Of a stretch of DNA of 64,000 bases, positions 60,759 through 64,000 are shown piece after piece. Position numbers and translations under genes: made by a program. Within the stretch, counting starts at the first letter, position 1. The number at the start of each line of letters is the position of its first letter. The stretch is from contig NC_010575.1 of the NCBI RefSeq assembly GCF_000165395.2, positions 2,155,001-2,219,000 of the forward strand, given 5' to 3'. Under the pieces are notes generated by a model, which was given only the letters and a program-made list of their open reading frames with translations, searched no databases and was not told the DNA's origin. The DNA comes from Babesia bovis T2Bo (lineage: Eukaryota > Apicomplexa > Aconoidasida > Piroplasmida > Babesiidae).

Positions 60759-61516
60759 TTATTCTTGTTGTTTCCACATTGTACTTATGTCCGGCGAAAC
60801 AACAAATTTTTTGTGATAGTTGCCCAGGAAAAGAAATTCGTTATTTTCTTCCAATAGACATCCAACTTGCTGTTTACATGTCATTCTGTTGCCTTGTGCG
60901 AAGTTGAATACATGATTGCCGATATGCAATCGCACTTTACCACTCTTGTGGATACGAATCCTTCCTAGTTTTCCAGAAGGCAAAGAAGCTAGATGCGATG
61001 TGTTATACGATAAGGGCTCTTGTGTCGTTTGTATAGGGGGAGCTTGATCCGTTTGCTTCGGTTTATATATATCCCTATTTGCAGTTGGCTTCCATTTGAG
61101 TGTGCGATCTTTGTCTAATCCCGGCATTGCATTCGGCATTTGTATATGCATAAAATGGGTACCACTACATAGATGTAAGTAATAGCATCTACCAACTTAC
61201 GGTGTACTGAAAAATTCTAGCATTGAAGTTTCCGTCAGCTGCATTTACTTTCATAGAAACTAAAGGAACATACCCTTTCTTCCATAGGACCAGGGAATAC
61301 CCTAGGTACCAATGTAGTAGGATTTTCATTTACTATTTCTAATAATGCTTCTGTACTACATATATCAATACTTTCATCTTCGTCATCTGTTTTGATGTTT
61401 TTATTTAGCGAAGTGTCTAGTTGCAGCGTTGGCAGTACGTTCGTGTATTGTTCCTCCTTAATTGGGTCACAGCTGTCGTCCAATGGCAGATCATCGTCAT
61501 CAAATAAATTTTCCAT
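60759..61516 (-). CDS. RPC4: RNA polymerase III subunit RPC4
   Basis: Pol III subunit (yeast Rpc53) that with RPC5 helps termination and reinitiation at tRNA and 5S genes. Exons 61516-61274, 61238-61201 and 61164-60759 give 228 residues, shorter than yeast or human. The N-terminus is acidic and variable. The C-terminal core is diagnostic: LPSGKLGRIRIHKSGKVRLH, then IGNHVFNFAQGN and GNYHKKFVVSPDI, matching the family's GKxGKxxxxKSGK and VxTPD pattern. Middle exon only 38 nt. Its start is 91 bp from the SMC4 stop on the same strand. Confidence 0.82.
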
Positions 61517-61606
61517 TGTGAAAACATCAACAATTCGTCAAATGTGCGATTTATATAAACAACAATACGACATAACTATGGCGCTACACAATACGTAACT
61601 AACACA

Positions 61607-64000
61607 TTAGACCCCAGGAAGCATTTCAGTGTCTAATTGACGTTTTCTCATGTCGATTGCTGCTGGATTTATACAAACGCTTTTGGTCACGTCCGCCGTT
61701 TTATAGATTCCTACCATTTGGTTACAAAGTTCGAACATTTGGCTGCGCAGCGATATGATAATGAATTGTGCGTCCTTAGTTCGTTCTCTGATGTTCTGTG
61801 CTATAATGCTAACGTTACGGAAATCCAATGCTGCATCAATTTCGTCCATAAAGTACACCGGGTTAGGTTTATAATGATGCAATGCGAATACCAATGCCAG
61901 TGAACTTAATGTCTTTTCTCCACCTGAAAGGTTTTGTATTTGTTTCCAGCTTTTCTTTGCCGGTCTCACTGAGAACAATATACCTTCTGTGAAGGGATCT
62001 GTCGAATCTACAAGTTCTAGTTCCGCATCACCTCCTAGTGTAATAGCTTGGTACATTTCTTTTAGTTTTGCTGCGATTATAGCGAAATTGTGCATGAATT
62101 CACTTTTTCTTTTAAAACACAGTTGATCAAGTGTCCGTTTTGTCTCATCACGACGCTCTTGTACATCCTTTAGTTCCTGCTGTTTGCGATTATATTCCTG
62201 TGCCTTCAATTTGAAGTCATCTATGACTCCTAGGTTAGGTACATTTCCAAGCTCCTTCTTGGCCTTTTCTACAAGATGACGTAGTTGATCTATATCTAAC
62301 TTTTCGAATTGCGTAGTATCGTTTTTTCCAGAGGTGCCACTATCAAGTTTCTTGGTGTCGGCCTCTTCCTCTGTACTTGTGTTAACATCATTAGTTTCTT
62401 TCTCATCACTATCATCACTTTCCTTATCATTGCCAACTGATTTGAAGTTCTCTGATTTCTTTTTGTCTTTTATTTTAGGCATCACTGGTGCAGTTAATTT
62501 CATGGTTTCATTTACCATTGCTTGCGCCTCTTCACTAGTTTTGATTAACGCTATTGTCCTTTTTAACGATTTCTCAACATCCTTCAAATACTTCTCTCGT
62601 TCTCCTAATTTAAGTTGGAATGAATTGATCTGTTTCTTGATATCATCTATATTGTGGCGCATCTCTAAGGACATGAGATCGTGTTCTTCTATGAGTTTAT
62701 TTTTTGCAGTTAGTTCCTTGTTAATCTCGGCTAATTGCTTTTGGAGTTCGTCTACCTTAGCTGTAACGCTATTCATTTCATTACTGACAGCTGCAGCTTC
62801 ATCTTCCAGGTCATTTAATTGGGATTCTAGGTCCTTCTCTCGTGCTTTATGTTGTTCTATTTCCTTGGTGTATTTTTCAATATCTCTTGTGCACTTGGCT
62901 GCATCCGCTTGTCCCTTTGCTGCATCTTTACGTAATTTATCTACTTCTTGTCTTGTATCTGATAGTTTACTTTCGATTTCGGCAACCCGTGTTTTTGCCA
63001 CGCGTAGTTTTCCTTTACCAACATTATTAACCGCTTCGTAAGCATTTGCTACGATTTTCTCATGCTCTTTGACCTTTTCAGCTGTTATAGCTGCATTAGT
63101 TTCCATTTGCATGAGTTTTGCCTTCATTTTTGATATTTGGTTCTCACTTTCAGCAGTTTGTTTATTCTCTTCTAACTGTTTCATTCGCCCCGATAATTCT
63201 TCTAATTGTACTTCTTCATTATGCACGGTATGCTTCAAAAGATCGATGTTATATTCAAGCTCCTTTATTGTTTTAGCAATCATATTTTGTCTGAGTGTGT
63301 ACTGCGAGATATCTTCCTTCATTTGTGATATTTCTTTAGTAGCAGTGTCTATTTCCTTAGACATGAGTTCCAGTTGCGCAGGGTCAATAGTTGGCTTGCC
63401 AGTTGCTGACGATGAACGGCCCTTTGTGTTGATGCCACCTCCCTTCCTGGCCTTTATACCACCTCCACTCATACGTCCATCAGGTTCAATTAACTCCCCT
63501 TCGAGTGTGACTACACGCCTTCTATGTTTATAACCCACCTTGGTTGCGACTTCAAGATTAGGTGCGAGTAGCGTTTCACGTAGAGCTGAAAAGAAGCATA
63601 CGCGGTAAATGGGTTGTGATGGTTGTACCAACTGTACTAGGTATTGTACATCATCAGTTAATCTATCAGCAGAGTTGCGATCGAACGCCTCCATCTGCCT
63701 TCTAAGATCATTGTTCAGTACACTTAGGGCCAATGCAGAGCATCGTCCGAGGTTACGTTTTCGCAGTTCATCGAACACCTGCGATGCAACATCTGGTGTG
63801 TCTACTACTAACACATCAACTTGGCCTCCTGCAGCTGCCATGAATGCATTTTCATATTCGGGTGCTATAGATCCCAGATCGCCAAGTCTACCGTGTATAC
63901 CTCTAATTTTGCCGCTAGCGGATAATCCCATGATATATTTGTATTGATCATTTGATCCAACCATTTCATCAAGGTCCCTTTTCAGAGATTCATATTCACC
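61607..64000 (-). CDS. SMC4: Condensin subunit SMC4, C-terminal part; 5' partial
   Basis: SMC4 pairs with SMC2 in condensin to compact mitotic chromosomes. The frame is open to the window edge without a start, so about half the protein lies outside. Seen from the edge: the hinge (IRGIHGRLGDLGSIAPEYEN to GELIEPDGRMSGGG), a long coiled coil (about residues 200-620 of the part shown) with an acidic low-complexity insert (EKETNDVNTSTEEEADT), and the C-terminal ATPase lobe: LSGGEKTLSSLALVFALHHY (signature), YFMDEIDAALDFRNVSI (Walker B and D-loop), FIIISLRSQMFELC. KTADVTKSVCINPAAI is typical of SMC4 rather than SMC2. Single exon so far. Confidence 0.94.
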   Translation of the reverse strand, partial: GEYESLKRDLDEMVGSNDQYKYIMGLSASGKIRGIHGRLGDLGSIAPEYENAFMAAAGGQVDVLVVDTPDVASQVFDELRKRNLGRCSALALSVLNNDLRRQMEAFDRNSADRLTDDVQYLVQLVQPSQPIYRVCFFSALRETLLAPNLEVATKVGYKHRRRVVTLEGELIEPDGRMSGGGIKARKGGGINTKGRSSSATGKPTIDPAQLELMSKEIDTATKEISQMKEDISQYTLRQNMIAKTIKELEYNIDLLKHTVHNEEVQLEELSGRMKQLEENKQTAESENQISKMKAKLMQMETNAAITAEKVKEHEKIVANAYEAVNNVGKGKLRVAKTRVAEIESKLSDTRQEVDKLRKDAAKGQADAAKCTRDIEKYTKEIEQHKAREKDLESQLNDLEDEAAAVSNEMNSVTAKVDELQKQLAEINKELTAKNKLIEEHDLMSLEMRHNIDDIKKQINSFQLKLGEREKYLKDVEKSLKRTIALIKTSEEAQAMVNETMKLTAPVMPKIKDKKKSENFKSVGNDKESDDSDEKETNDVNTSTEEEADTKKLDSGTSGKNDTTQFEKLDIDQLRHLVEKAKKELGNVPNLGVIDDFKLKAQEYNRKQQELKDVQERRDETKRTLDQLCFKRKSEFMHNFAIIAAKLKEMYQAITLGGDAELELVDSTDPFTEGILFSVRPAKKSWKQIQNLSGGEKTLSSLALVFALHHYKPNPVYFMDEIDAALDFRNVSIIAQNIRERTKDAQFIIISLRSQMFELCNQMVGIYKTADVTKSVCINPAAIDMRKRQLDTEMLPGV

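Overview
The window is nuclear DNA from an apicomplexan parasite of the piroplasm group, most likely a Babesia-type species; I cannot name the species. Four things point there. Genes are packed on both strands and interrupted by many introns, most only 33-38 nt long with GTAWGT-like donors and YAG acceptors. The gene set has apicomplexan hallmarks: a plastid-type ubiquitin-like protein, a second pyruvate kinase with a signal peptide, a Kelch-plus-ATPase MORC protein, a RAP-domain RNA-binding protein, a tail-anchored ELP3 and a bovipain/falcipain-type cysteine protease. Base composition is moderate in genes and AT-rich between them. I see no rRNA, tRNA, transposon or CRISPR array.

Layout. 1-3278: ELP3 (5' cut by the window). 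3289-9576, all minus: a coiled-coil membrane protein, XPB helicase, dynamin and a plastid-type ubiquitin-like protein. 10010-15753, plus: ADP/ATP carrier, cysteine protease, NIMA-like kinase and an unknown protein. 15743-17053, minus: a putative organellar protein and an RsuA/RluB-type pseudouridine synthase. 17332-22999, plus: an unknown protein and DNA polymerase zeta (REV3). 23041-25122, minus: signal-peptide pyruvate kinase. 25352-27262, plus: zinc-finger and helical proteins. 27281-29656, minus: RMC1. 30053-38825, plus: RAP protein, two small proteins, FAM135-like hydrolase and DDI1. 38854-39704, minus: four-TM protein. 40437-42543, plus: organellar helical protein. 42665-43863, minus: histidine phosphatase. 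44707-45948, plus: LOTUS protein. 45980-47436, minus: tRIP/p43-like tRNA-binding protein. 48297-49576, plus: eIF4A. 50045-52543, minus: a secreted lectin/EGF/repeat protein. 53986-54721, plus: derlin. 56087-59650 (MORC), 60759-61516 (RPC4) and 61607-64000 (SMC4, 5' cut), all minus.

I traced exons by hand. For the multi-exon genes listed, intron phases match and total coding length is a multiple of three, but no transcript data were available. Several genes are invisible as single open frames and appear only after splicing: the ubiquitin-like protein, RMC1, the FAM135-like protein and the organellar helical protein.

Themes: plastid biology (ubiquitin-like protein, pyruvate kinase 2, possibly dynamin), mitochondrial RNA biology (RAP and helical-repeat proteins, perhaps the pseudouridine synthase), transcription, chromatin and repair (XPB, RPC4, MORC, SMC4, REV3), and membrane traffic (RMC1, dynamin, derlin, four-TM protein). 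The least familiar locus is the secreted protein at 50045-52543, with two galactose-lectin-like domains, an EGF domain and five 42-residue repeats.
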